A stretch of 64,000 nt of DNA from Schistosoma haematobium (Eukaryota; Platyhelminthes; Trematoda; Strigeidida; Schistosomatidae). Location of the stretch: assembly GCF_000699445.3 (NCBI RefSeq), contig NC_067197.1, forward strand, positions 7,694,152 through 7,758,151, written 5' to 3'. The translations under genes and the position numbers were made by a program. This document shows positions 37,111 to 47,513 of the stretch, in pieces (the stretch's first letter is position 1; every line of letters starts with the position of its first letter). The notes beneath the pieces were generated by a model. That model had not been told where the DNA came from. It did no database searches and saw only the letters and a program-made list of their open reading frames with translations.

Positions 37111-37909
37111 TTATTATTGTCATTACAGTTATGCGAATATACCTTTGTGGATAAAAGTAATTTTACATCGGTTTTCAGACATCATCCAGGTCTTAATACC
37201 ACGAACTAAACAGCACAACTCATTACTGTGGCTCAACCATACAGCTCTCCAGAAACACGGTGGACCGTTTGCACTGTATATATCCATCTATATGTACATA
37301 AACATACATTATTTCCGGTCAATGATAGCGTCAATTAACTATGTACAGTACGAAGAGGCCAATTTTAACCTACTCCAATAACGTGACTGTCAAATCCTTC
37401 ATAACTAGCAATAGCGATATGCATTGCACCAACCGAATGACAGGGGCTCCTGAGAACATTGAAAAGCAACTACTAATATCAATGAATTCGATTAAATTGT
37501 TTGGCATATAAATAGACACTAAAACTTGACAAAGTAATGCCAAACCACTCATAGTGAATCTCCAATCTAATAGAAAATTTTCACCTCTGTATAGCAATCA
37601 TAAATATTTAAATATTCTTAGATAAACTTATGATCATTGAAATTAACCATTTTAACTAGTAGATGTAAATAGATGAGATGGAGAATGTAGCTACTTATAT
37701 AAAGACATTGAATGACAATATAAAAAATCCAACTCTATAATAAGAAATCTACAGGTAATTTTTGAGATTCTTTATTATAATTAAAATAAGAATTCTAATC
37801 CGAACGCCCATCACTGACAATCCTTCTTCGGACAACCGTTAGGCATTAATTTATACTGATAAAATGTCTCATTGGTAGAGTTCAGATCGATTAGAAGAAG
37901 CGAAAAAAG

Positions 37910-38150
37910 TCACTTATTCGTAAAATCTGGGAACCATACAGCAATACTTCATTTGCAAAATATTCATCAGTTGTCTCAGACTTTGTTGTTCTTTCGTTTT
38001 CATACCAATCATTCTCTGTCCTCGTTCTCTTCTCTTCGATTTTCTCAACCAGGCATTCCACTTTCGATTGGTGAAAAGTACTACTCAAATCTGTCGACAT
38101 TAGTACCACACTCCGAAGTGGTAGTAGTAGTAGTAGTTGTTGTTGTTGTT
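37910..38150 (+). repeat. Dispersed repeat copy A with trinucleotide run
   Basis: The run from GTAAAATCTGGGAACC to TAGTACCACACTCCGA is a diverged copy of 43,665-43,860, in the same orientation. It is followed by a (GTA)n/(GTT)n microsatellite at about 38,121-38,150. An open frame through it has no independent support. Confidence 0.6.
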
Positions 38151-38713
38151 GTATTGTGGTGGATTTCCTTTATGCTGACAGATACAAGTAGTATGTAGCC
38201 TCAACCGGGAGTGGAATGCCTGACAGTAGAATATGGGATTGAAGAGAACAGAAAGGAAACAGGAGAGCAATTAAAATAACAAAAGAATTGGAAGAATAAT
38301 GGAGCATGTAAAGGACAAAAAAGAAAGAAGATGAGAAAATAATGTATTTAACGTATGATTTTCATGTTACTAAGCCACTGTGTAATCTTACATCTGAGTC
38401 CCCTTTCACTACTGTAGTAGTAGCATCAATAGTAGTAATGACAATGATTATCACTAAGATGTTAACAGATCAGATATCTACAGCTTAATAATCAATTGAC
38501 TCGTGCACTATTCGATTGAATTTCATAAATTGACTTATTGTTATTATTCGAATACACTGTCTAAAGTAATTAAAGAATATATGGGACAAACTGTCAAGTT
38601 CTTACTTATTTTCGTGAGAAATTATAACTTTTAAGGAATGTAATAATACGCAAAAATGAGTGAACAGTTCATATATATTATAATCATTCGATTATTTTAT
38701 TCCATAGATCTAA

Positions 38714-38807
38714 ATGGTTATATTCGAAAATTCTAAACAAAATGAAGCTCCTTCTGGTGATGTGGCAAATGATCACAAGAATACCAACACACATATTGAA
38801 TCATGTG
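38714..38807 (+). CDS. Unrecognised gene, first coding exon
   Basis: An acceptor-like TTTTATTCCATAG at 38,707 is followed after 6 nt by ATG. The in-frame TAA just upstream fixes this as the first Met. The exon gives 31 codons (MVIFENSKQNEAPSGDVAND and so on) and ends at GTAAGT in phase 1. The very short distance between acceptor and ATG would suit either a spliced 5' UTR exon or spliced-leader addition; the sequence does not decide. The next exon at 41,111 joins in phase. The protein is polar and probably disordered here; no family recognised. Confidence 0.55.
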
Positions 38808-38819
38808 GTAAGTTGATAT

Positions 38820-40230
38820 CAATGTAAAGGTATAATATACCGACGACCTTGGACAACTTAGCAGCCAATCAGTAAACGTTGCCTAGTTATAAAATAATTA
38901 ACAATGAAAAGTGATAAATTAATAGTGGAACAAAGACTTTGATCATAGTAATGAACCCTCATAAGCCGTTCTTGTAAAGAAAGAGGGGTATGTTTACATG
39001 TATGCACACATATCAGGAGTTGGGATAGTGTTATGAGTTGAGGTTGTCACCCCTTAAAGTTTTTTTCCAGCAACTGACATCATTTTCAACGTAAACAGGT
39101 TAGATTTAAGCATTGAGATTTAAACTGGAGTTCTGAGTCAAGTTTACAAATAAGGGTCAGGGCTTTCCTCATGAGCTAACATCGTCTATAATGCAGTCCT
39201 TTGTCATCTTTCTGTTTATAAACTTGAGTGACTTAGGGTTGAGATTTAGAGTTAGAGTAAGAAAAGGAGAACACAATCAAGTTTCATTCATCACTTAATT
39301 ACACAATGAACGACATCAAGTACTTTAACAGACAATCTGACTTCAGAGCAAGTATGTTATATAATTTAGCTTAGGTACCATTTAAAATTCGCTTTTTGGT
39401 TTCATAATAGATATTTTCATTGACTTCAATCGCTTTAAGAAACAAATAATGCCAATTTTTACTGGATTAATGATAACACACATGTTATCTATCACTGTAT
39501 GTGAAAATTCGCGCGGAATACAGAGGATGTTGTCTCATTTATGATTGGTTAACTCAATGCCATCAGTATGTTATACCTTTACCGATAAATATCGGAGTAA
39601 TAATTGATATGCTTTGTGACCAATGCCCAAAATCACCTGAAAAATCTCCATTCAGAATCCTGATACTAATCTGATCTATTTTGCTAACGTAACTTACTCC
39701 TGCGATTTAGTATCTCTGGCTTGGTCAAGTACACGCCCGATCAGAACTATTAACCCTGAATCGACGGCTAAGTTACTATTGCTCCAAGACTCTTTAGCTC
39801 TTCATGACTAAAACTTTGGACCTAGAAGTCAGCAACTAGTCTCTACTCTATATTATATTTCAAACAGACGTAGTTTATCTACAGACAGACCAGACCGCTT
39901 CACACTATTTAAAAAAATAACAATCATTCATAAACATGCCAAAAATGGGTGTGAATAGGAGAGACTGTAAAAAATAGACTGGGAATAAATTAGGAAAAGT
40001 AAAACGTATAACATTAGTAAATAGGTCAACCGAAAGCTTATGACAAAGGGGATATATACATATTAGTCTAGTCTCTTAATAATTATACAATAAGAATATA
40101 ATAATAGTAATAATTCATAAATTAATCCTGGGAGTTACCATTCCTTCAATCTTCGTTCTGATATAGCAATGATAATATCGGTTATCGTAGCCTATTGATA
40201 AAAAATAAACATAACTATTAAATAAGCAAA
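38820..40230. other. Intron of the unrecognised gene, AT-rich
   Basis: Mostly AT-rich intronic DNA. A stretch around 39,000-39,300, with GGTTGAGATTTAGAGTTAG, has the feel of a dispersed repeat, but I cannot name it. Confidence 0.35.
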
Positions 40231-40330
40231 GACGGACAGTGGCTAGCAGTGGAATCCAAGAAGCGCGTTTTGTCCTATTTGGGACTCGTCAGCTGGATGT
40301 ACCTGCATCTCAGAATTGATGTTCACTCTG
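40225..40330 (-). mobile_element. Sm-alpha-type SINE fragment
   Basis: A fragment with the hallmark sequences of the schistosome Sm-alpha SINE on the minus strand: the hammerhead block (separate entry), then GGATTCCACTGCTAGCCACT. The tRNA-like promoter part is not preserved. It lies in an intron of the unrecognised gene. Confidence 0.65.
40251..40300 (-). ncRNA. Degenerate hammerhead ribozyme (Sm-alpha type)
   Basis: On the minus strand: stem I ATCCAG, core CTGACGA, stem II GTCC...GGAC with loop CAAATA, then AAAA where GAAA is required, then stem III and TTGGAT, which closes stem I with one G-U pair. The G-to-A change at the first position of GAAA removes G12, needed for catalysis, so it should be inactive. 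Confidence 0.7.
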
Positions 40331-41000
40331 GGACTATTAAATGATATCAGTAAATATTTTCTGAAAGTTTTCATATTTTTTAATAAATTCATAGAGCAGT
40401 CAGGTTAAAATAAAATGTTTGGTGAAAATTGAATAAGAATTAAAGAAAACTACAATTGAGAATTTGACCAGTGATAGCTCATCGTAATATTGCATAATCA
40501 TCTCCCATTGCCTGCGGTGGATAACTGTCTCATACCTTACATGATTGAATAGATCTGATCAAGGCTTCTGGTGAGTAAGCTCTATTGAGAAGTCACATAT
40601 AGGTTGAGATATTTGTTCAGTGCTTCCTGGTCTTTAATGATGATGTAGCTCGGGTCAACTTGCTATTTAATCTATGGAAATTCCTCAGTATTTAAAAACT
40701 CTATTAACCAAAGAGGGATAAGTTTATCACGTAATGAAGATACTGTTTATGCTAAAATTAAAACCAATCCTTCTATTTTACATAGCGCGAAATGATTACT
40801 TTTCCAAGTAACGTAATAATAAGTAGCCTTTTTTTATATTATTTCGACTGTTAGTCAATACAATTTAGAAGAAATGACGAAGATCTTGATGGAACAATTA
40901 AATGGAGACTTTACTCCCTACATGCTAGTCGTTCACTATAGTTATATTCTCTGATATAACTGATACATCTAAATAGCGAGCATATAACCCTTTCGTTTCT

Positions 41001-41002
<2 letters not shown>

Positions 41003-41078
<76 letters not shown>
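41003..41078. repeat. (AT)n microsatellite
   Basis: About 75 bp of nearly pure AT dinucleotide, ending 33 bp before the 3' splice site of the exon at 41,111. Confidence 0.95.
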
Positions 41079-41079
<1 letters not shown>

Positions 41080-41110
41080 TTGTTATCAGTTGTTTATTTT
41101 TTACTTACAG

Positions 41111-41304
41111 AAGAAACGATTATAAACTTATCAGTATCAAACGACTCTAATCACGAAAACTTTCAAATAGCTGGTTCAAATTCTCAGACTGATCATCGTT
41201 CGAACTATTTCCGCAATGAACAATCTCCATCTTCTGATTCATCAAAACTTACTAATATCAATGTCAGATTAAGTATTCTTACCAGTTCAAGTTCCCCGAA
41301 ACCA
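41111..41304 (+). CDS. Unrecognised gene, second coding exon
   Basis: The acceptor TTTTACTTACAG lies only about 33 bp after a long (AT)n run. The exon enters in phase 1 (G|AA) and ends in phase 0 at a GTAATT donor. It encodes 65 codons rich in Ser, Asn and Gln, including SNDSNHENFQIAGSNSQTDH and LSILTSSSSPKP. I see no domain. It splices in phase to 44,065. Confidence 0.55.
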
Positions 41305-41634
41305 GTAATTATCATTATCATTATTAATTGATAATAATGGTGTTATTATTATTCATTACAAGTAGAAAATTGTGTTGTTTAATTTCACTCAAAAAGTCAA
41401 GTTTTTAATTATTAGAATTTACTACTATTTAGTTAATTATAATAAGTATGGTATGATCAGTTCAATAGTCAGATCGGAAGATTAAGAAAAATATGATAAC
41501 ATGTACAAAGTCGCACCAAGACCATACAGAAAAGTTGCCATATTTCAAAACCGTGAAAAAAAAGGAGAAGAAATTAACTGAACTTAATGAATTAATAAAG
41601 TGGGAACTTAAATGATTATAAGATTATTAGAAGA

Positions 41635-41990
41635 GGTTTTTGTGGAGATTTTAGTAATTCACTAGTTGAATTCATGAGTTAGTTGTAGCTAGACCATCAT
41701 GGAAACCTGGAAGTACTGGAAGGCCATTTCGTCCTAGTATGGGACCACTCAGCAGAGCGCATCCACGTTCCCGCCCCGTGGGATTCGAACCCAGGACCTA
41801 TCGGTCTCACGTGTGAACGCTTAAAATCTAGACCACTAAGACGGGATCCAACGGTACTAATGTCTAACTTTAACCAATTTACGAAATTGTGTCACCGCCC
41901 ACCATTATCTCATAATAGGACGAAACGGCCGTTCAGTGCTTCCTGGTTTTCCATGGTGGTCTAGCTTCAATTGCTTATAAGATTACTCAA
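41635..41990 (-). mobile_element. Foldback SINE-like element with tRNA-like promoter
   Basis: The minus strand carries GGTCCTGGGTTCGAATCCCA (B box) and TTAGTGGTCTAG (A-box-like). The ends are inverted repeats of each other: GCTAGACCATCATGGAAACC on the left and the complement of GGTTTTCCATGGTGGTCTAG on the right. Each end holds hammerhead-like sequence (CATTTCGTCC left, GGACGAAACGGCC right), both degenerate. Confidence 0.7.
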
Positions 41991-42769
41991 ATTTTACTAA
42001 AATCTTATTTGAAACAATAACCAAAAGTGTATTTCTTTACGAATCCAATTACTCACATAAATTTTGCCGTTTTTCAATTGGTTAATATTATTTCTAGTTC
42101 TTTAAATTTCTTCACACTTGAAGACCATGTTTTCGTTACTATGTATACGAAGTTATCACATTTCGTTATGTTCTGTTTGTTCTACTTGGAATATCAAGAT
42201 TTCCCATAATTCATCTTTCCCTTATGTTAGCCAGTTCCCATTACCGTTCTACACATTCGAACCGATCATATTAGAGTAGATCAATCGTTCTTAAGTCCAT
42301 GAGTATTGTAGATTCATATTTGAAATCTTAACATTAAAAATTAACAGAAATGAATAAAAAAGTACATTTGATGCAAATAGATTATAAATTACTGATCAAA
42401 TGTTAGATTTTACATACTACTAGTTACGATCGTGTATTGAGTTCTTTTCTCATCATAGTTAAAGAAAAACTCAGATCTAACATTAGTGACTTACATAAAA
42501 TCAATTACAAACTACTCTTTTTTATTGTATGAACTGTGTATTTTTGAAACATCTGAATTCCGACTAACTGAATTAACTTATTAACAATTAGGGTATGATA
42601 CTGACTGACTACCACTTCTTCACTGTTAATGTCAAGTATTTCACAATGCTATGATAAGTTGATGATTTGAACATTTTAATTTTTAAAAAATAGTCAATGT
42701 AAACACATTTTATCTATCAGTATGGAAATTTATGGAGATTGTATTATTTTAACGGTTGAATTCGCGAGT

Positions 42770-42860
42770 AGATTTATACTAGACCATCGTTGACAACCTG
42801 GAAGTACTGGATGGCTGTTTCGTCCTAGTATGGGACTCCTCGGCACTGCATATCTACGGT
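42770..42860 (-). mobile_element. Fragment of the same SINE-like family with hammerhead relic
   Basis: The minus strand has CCGAGGA (core CTGAGGA with U4 changed), a perfect stem II GTCCC...GGAC with loop ATACTA, GAAA, and an ATC cleavage triplet. Stem III is mispaired. Probably inactive. The element is cut off at about 42,860. Confidence 0.6.
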
Positions 42861-42894
42861 TTATTTAACTAACGAGAATCAATATATTCATTCC

Positions 42895-43145
42895 GGACTG
42901 TATTGATATACGATAGTGGTTGGAGGTATTCAACAGGAAACCCTGGACCTAGGTTTCGTGCCACTTGGTGCTCGTCAGCAAAATGTACTTGTAATCTCGA
43001 GGGAACTGATGCTCAGTCAGAGACGTTACCACTGAGCTATCTGGGCCGCGAATGACTAGATCAAATGCCAAGTATCACGAAACCTAAACCCAGTACTTCC
43101 TGTTGACTATCTCCAACCATCATCTTATCCCAACATAGTGCATTC
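42895..43145 (-). mobile_element. SINE-like element with terminal inverted repeats, tRNA-like A box and hammerhead
   Basis: The two ends are imperfect inverted repeats (GTGGTTGGAGGTATTCAACA and the complement of GTTGACTATCTCCAACCA). The minus strand contains GATAGCTCAGTGGTAACG, a good Pol III A box; the B box is not well preserved. The ribozyme is given separately. It lies in an intron of the unrecognised gene. Confidence 0.65.
42939..42985 (-). ncRNA. Nearly complete type I hammerhead ribozyme
   Basis: On the minus strand, in order: stem I TTTTG, core CTGACGA, stem II GCACC-AAGT-GGCAC, core GAAA, stem III CCT/AGG, then GTC followed by CAGGG, which pairs with stem I through wobble pairs. All invariant core residues and the GUC cleavage triplet are present. 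The only visible defects are two mismatches in stem II. This minimal stem III geometry is that of the known Sm-alpha ribozymes. Confidence 0.75.
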
Positions 43146-43659
43146 AATATCGAATCACCTAGACTAGTGACTACATTGCAACTTGGTCGATAGTATTCGA
43201 TCTACACTAAGAAAGACCTGACATATATAACACTGACCACCACCCAGTGATCAATCTGTTGTAAGGATTGTATTGATTTTTAACGCTTAGTAAAACTAGT
43301 AAGAAATATACCAGCCATTGTGTATCCGTTTTATTTATTCTTTTTGGTGATATCATTTAAATAAGATCACAATGAATCACTGTGCTTATTAGTGTATGAA
43401 ATCCTTTAAATATGATTGTATTAACATCCTATGAATAATTTGTAACAATCTAAATTCTGATTTGTAAAACTTTTACATAGAATCACAAAAAGCTGTTGAC
43501 TGTAAACACTCCATATACAACTAATTCAGTTTTATTTCGCCTGATTAATATGTTGCATTATGTTAGTGAAGTGTGGATTTGATTATTTACTCAACTAGTA
43601 CTGTAGTAAACGAGAACACAAGTATGGACAATCAAATGGATTTGAGCACAAAATTACAG

Positions 43660-43862
43660 AATCTCTTAGTAAAATCTGAGAACCATACAGTAGTGAATAC
43701 TTCATTTGCAAAATATCAGTCAGTCGTCTCAAACTTTATTATCTCTTCGTTTTCATGCCAATCATTCTCTGTTCTCACTCTCTTTTCTTCGATCCGCCAG
43801 GCATTTCACTTTCTATTGATGATACATACTACTTATATCTGTCGACATCAGTAGCATACACC
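43660..43862 (+). repeat. Dispersed repeat copy B
   Basis: A diverged duplicate of 37,910-38,115, from AAAATCTGAGAACCATACAG to CTGTCGACATCAGTAGCA. It contains an open frame with no supporting splice sites or domain. It lies in the intron before the exon at 44,065. Confidence 0.6.
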
Positions 43863-44064
43863 ACAGTCTGACCCATAAATTGACAACCTATAATTGAATC
43901 AAAATTCAGTTTTCTTTTTATTATTTTTATGAAAAATGAAAAAGAAAAAGATATAAAAGTGATTTTTCTTTTTTATCTCTTGACCATTGCAATTTTCTCT
44001 TAATATTAAATTAGAGATAAGATAGTTACTTTCTCTACAGGTAAATGTTTTATATACATTTCAG

Positions 44065-44214
44065 TTTAAATATACATTGAAGCTTATTCCTATACCACAA
44101 GCATTGAATTCAACTTATATAGAAGGAGTATATGAAGTTATTGACAATGGTAATAAATCATCCAATCAAATGTCAAATGTGAAACAAATGTCATCAGAGA
44201 AAAGCTCAAATGAA
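44065..44214 (+). CDS. Unrecognised gene, third coding exon
   Basis: The acceptor is TATACATTTCAG and the donor is GTAAGC. Exactly 50 codons, phase 0 to phase 0. It starts FKYTLKLIPIPQALNSTYIE, the most structured-looking part of the protein (beta-like), then becomes polar. It follows the previous exon without frame change and leads in phase to the duplicated exon at 46,450. No family recognised. Confidence 0.6.
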
Positions 44215-44379
44215 GTAAGCAATTTCATAATTATTATGTAATGATATTTGTTGATATGAATTTGAATTATGAAAAGCTTGAAAATAGACTGAAGACTAAA
44301 TAAATATTGTTTATAACTAGAGTATGGTTTAGTTTGAAACCAACAGATGTGCACACTTTGTTCTATACAATTTATTACT

Positions 44380-45092
44380 TACTTACTTACTTACTCCTGT
44401 TACTCCCAATAAAGCATAGGCCGCCGACCAGCATTCTCCAACCCACTCTGTCCTTCACCCTCCTTTACAGTTCTATACAATTCTTGTTCATTCTTCTCAT
44501 GTCTGTCTCCATTTCTCGACGTAATGTGTTCTTTGGTCTTCCACTTCTCCTTTCCCCTTCAGAATTCCATGTGAGGCCTTACCTTGTGACACAACTGGGT
44601 GATTTCCTCAATGTGCGTCCTATCCACTTCCAGATCTTCTTCTTCTTCTCGATTTCTTCCTTCACTGGAATCTGGTTTGTTCTCTTCCACAGTAGGTTGT
44701 TGCTGATAGTGTCTGGCCAATGGGTCCTGATTATTTTGCGTAGACAACTATTAATAAACACTTGTATCTCCTGGATGATGGCTTTCGTAGTTCTCCAAGT
44801 TTCCGCCACATACAGTAGAACTGTCTTGACATTTGTATTGAAAATTCTGACCTTGGTGTTGGTTGACAGATAGTTGTTTTGAGTTCCAGATGTTCTTCAA
44901 TTGTGGATATGCTGGTCTTGTTTTACCGATCCGCGTCTTCACATCTGCATCGGATCTACCATGTTCATCAATGATACTGCCCAGATATGTGAAGGTTTTT
45001 ACATCTTCCAAAGCTTCTCCGTCAAGTGTGATTCGATTGGTGCATGTTGTGTTGTATCGGAGAATCTTGTTTTTCCCTTTAAGTATGTTGAA
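44380..45092 (-). mobile_element. 5'-truncated RTE LINE (SR2/Perere-like), 3' fragment B
   Basis: Same 3' part of the element as at 34,965-35,775, same strand and nearly the same sequence. It is truncated further in, just before the GLNIHKGK region, so the catalytic ADD box is absent. The 3' end carries (AAGT) five times. It lies in the intron between the exons at 44,065 and 46,450 of the unrecognised gene, in antisense orientation. Confidence 0.85.
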
Positions 45093-46449
45093 ACCTACGA
45101 TCTATAGTAATCAGAAGTCAGAAGATGAAAATATCTTAACTGAATTCAGTTACAACTCAATATGAAATATCTTTCATTACCAAGTATTTTGAAAATTCAC
45201 GTTTATCAAGTTCGTCTATCGAAAGTGACTAGCAATTTGATTTATAAAATGAAAGTGATAAACATTATAATTTATGCTTTCTAGTTTAAAGCAAAAGGGA
45301 ATATGAAGACGGGGTGCTATTCACAGTACCAAACTGTCAAACCCCATTCAATTTTTAGTGAACAAATTTTTGTTTATATAAAACATGGAAATTTGAGAAC
45401 CAGTTTTATGTTTGATAGTAAACAAATTGTACTGTAGTTTTTCTTCCTGTTTAGTGGCCGAATATTTGACTTCAGTTAAATCTGTTGGGATATTCAGAAA
45501 AATGTCCCAAAAATTACCTTGTTAATTCTAACGTTATCCTTGAACGTGAAATGGCTTCATTTTCCTAATGGCCAATACTTATTTCACGTTTCATTTTCCT
45601 GTTGGTCAATATTCACGGTAGTCTCAACTGTATAAATATGCATTTGTCTGTAAAGTATTATTCCTATTTCTATTCTTATTCTTCTCCTGACCCCATAAAC
45701 AATTTCGTTTACGGTTCGTGTCCTGATATATTGGAGATTGGGGAACAATATTGGGGTCGTACTGGGATATCTGAAGTTGGTCAGTCGGTAGAAATTAGAG
45801 TAGCCACCCCGCGGTCCACAATAAAACCATATACTGATTGTTATCAAAATACACATAACAACTATCCTCTTACATAATTACTGACTGGATTCACTTTGGA
45901 GAATAACGGAATAAAATAAACCAAATACAAGAACCAATTTTAAATACGTATATTTCATACACTCATTGATCCAGACAAATAATCAGAGAAACGAAGTGAA
46001 GGAAGAGAAGTGAGACGAAACAAAGGGATGCGCAGTGCAGGAGGAAAGTGAACCAACTCGTTCTGATCAAGTGTGACTCAATATTCATATTCAAACATAA
46101 ATAAATTACAGACACGTAATGAATAAGACAAGCAATTAACACACATAAGATCATATAAAAACAGTCAGGGTTAATAAGCGGATAATCAACAAGGTCAAAA
46201 TGTAGCTTGAGAAGAATGAATAAATTGGTCTTTTTAGAGGCTAGAATAACCTATGTAGGCTTGACATAGTATCAGTGACTACAATTTCATCTCAGAGAAA
46301 AACTTATTGAACGTTTTCAGATACTGTAACTTTTGAAAGCTGCAATTCTTTCAATGTCAAGCGGAAAGAACTTTTTTTATTACATCAGACGAATTACTCA
46401 AAGGTTCCACACAATCTATTCTCACCGTTTAATATCATTTGTTTATCAG

Positions 46450-46575
46450 GTGGATGAAACTTACTTACATCTTGCAAAAGAAACTTGTGATCAGCTAGAC
46501 AAGCTAAAACCAAATCGAATTTTGAACACTGAATCCCATTCTCTGCCATCAAATTCTCTGAGAACTCAAACAAAG
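46450..46575 (+). CDS. Unrecognised gene, duplicated exon copy 1
   Basis: The acceptor is TTTGTTTATCAG and the donor is GTAGGT. 42 codons, phase 0-0. It reads VDETYLHLAKETCDQLDKLK and then a Ser-rich tail. The first half looks like an amphipathic or coiled-coil helix. It is identical to copy 2 at 47,388. Because the exon is 126 bp and symmetric in phase, using one, the other or both copies keeps the reading frame. Confidence 0.65.
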
Positions 46576-46739
46576 GTAGGTAGATAATTAGCATATTCAT
46601 TTGTCATGATGATTACGATAGCTAAACTGAACAAAATGACAAATTGGTTATTCAGTTGCAAATAGTGTTACTTGTCAGTAAATGACATACACTCTCAATT
46701 GTTTTTGTTTAGATTTAGGTCGGAAATAGCGTTTTTGAT

Positions 46740-47300
46740 TGACGACGTTGCTAACTATAGTTATTCCATTGAAATCATGAACCGATCAATGTTAAATCAC
46801 CATTAGAACCTTGAAGTACTGGACGGCCATTCATCCTAGTATGGAACTCCTCAGCCATGTGCATCCATTAATTTACACTTTGGACTCGAACACTCGGTTT
46901 CGCGCACGAACGCTTAACCTCTAGACCACTGAGCTGGCATCCAACGATGTTGACGTCTAACTTCATTCGATCCATGATCCAGCACATATATTACCTACGG
47001 TGAGTAAATACCTTGTATCCGACACGGCTGAACTCCACTAGTCATGGCTTCTCACTAGAACTCAGAGAACTACATTTCGAAGCTAGTCACTGGTGAGCAC
47101 ATGATGATTTTCAGTATGTGGTTGTACAGATTACTGAGTTTCATTGAAACAGAAGGTCCTTAGTCTGACTCTCTGGTGAGGTCGTGAATGCACACTGTTG
47201 AGGAGCCCCATACTAGAATGAAGTGGCCACCCAGTGCTTCCGGATTCTAAAATTGATCGGTTCATGATGTCGATGATATTCAACAATCTCCGCGACCCCA
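46740..47300 (-). mobile_element. Foldback SINE-like element between the duplicated exons
   Basis: Its ends are imperfect inverted repeats: CATGAACCGATCAAT on the left, and the complement of ATTGATCGGTTCATGATG on the right, continuing through hammerhead-like relics at both ends. The middle carries a minus-strand tRNA-like part (GTTCGAGTCC, AGTGGTCTAGAGG) and the module CTCCACTAGTCATGGCTTCT shared with copies at 37.0 and 55.4 kb. Confidence 0.65.
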
Positions 47301-47387
47301 TACTGAAAATATGATTACTAAATCAAACGAATCGCTCAAAGGTTCCACACAATCTATTCTCACCGTTTAATATCATTTGTTTATCAG

Positions 47388-47513
47388 GTGGATGAAACTT
47401 ACTTACATCTTGCAAAAGAAACTTGTGATCAGCTAGACAAGCTAAAACCAAATCGAATTTTGAACACTGAATCCCATTCTCTGCCATCAAATTCTCTGAG
47501 AACTCAAACAAAG
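47388..47513 (+). CDS. Unrecognised gene, duplicated exon copy 2
   Basis: Same sequence and the same splice sites as copy 1. The duplicated block is about 214 bp (46390-46603 and 47328-47541) and includes both intron edges, with a few differences only in the intron parts. No convincing later exon was found. A possible terminal exon lies near 49,093-49,145, and an AATAAA at about 49,389 could end the transcript. Confidence 0.65.

Noticed and set aside
37872..38198. 108-codon plus frame ending in a poly-Val run
   Set aside because: The Val run is the translated GTA/GTT microsatellite and the rest is a dispersed repeat.
45100..45165. Short frame after the RTE fragment (SEDENILTEFSYNSI) as an alternative exon of the unrecognised gene
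   Set aside because: Only a weak acceptor and no phase support; the RTE breakpoint lies beside it.
45600..45866. TGTTGG...TAACA segment with TATA-like and AATAAA sequence, a possible solo LTR
   Set aside because: No target-site duplication and no second copy in the window; evidence too thin.
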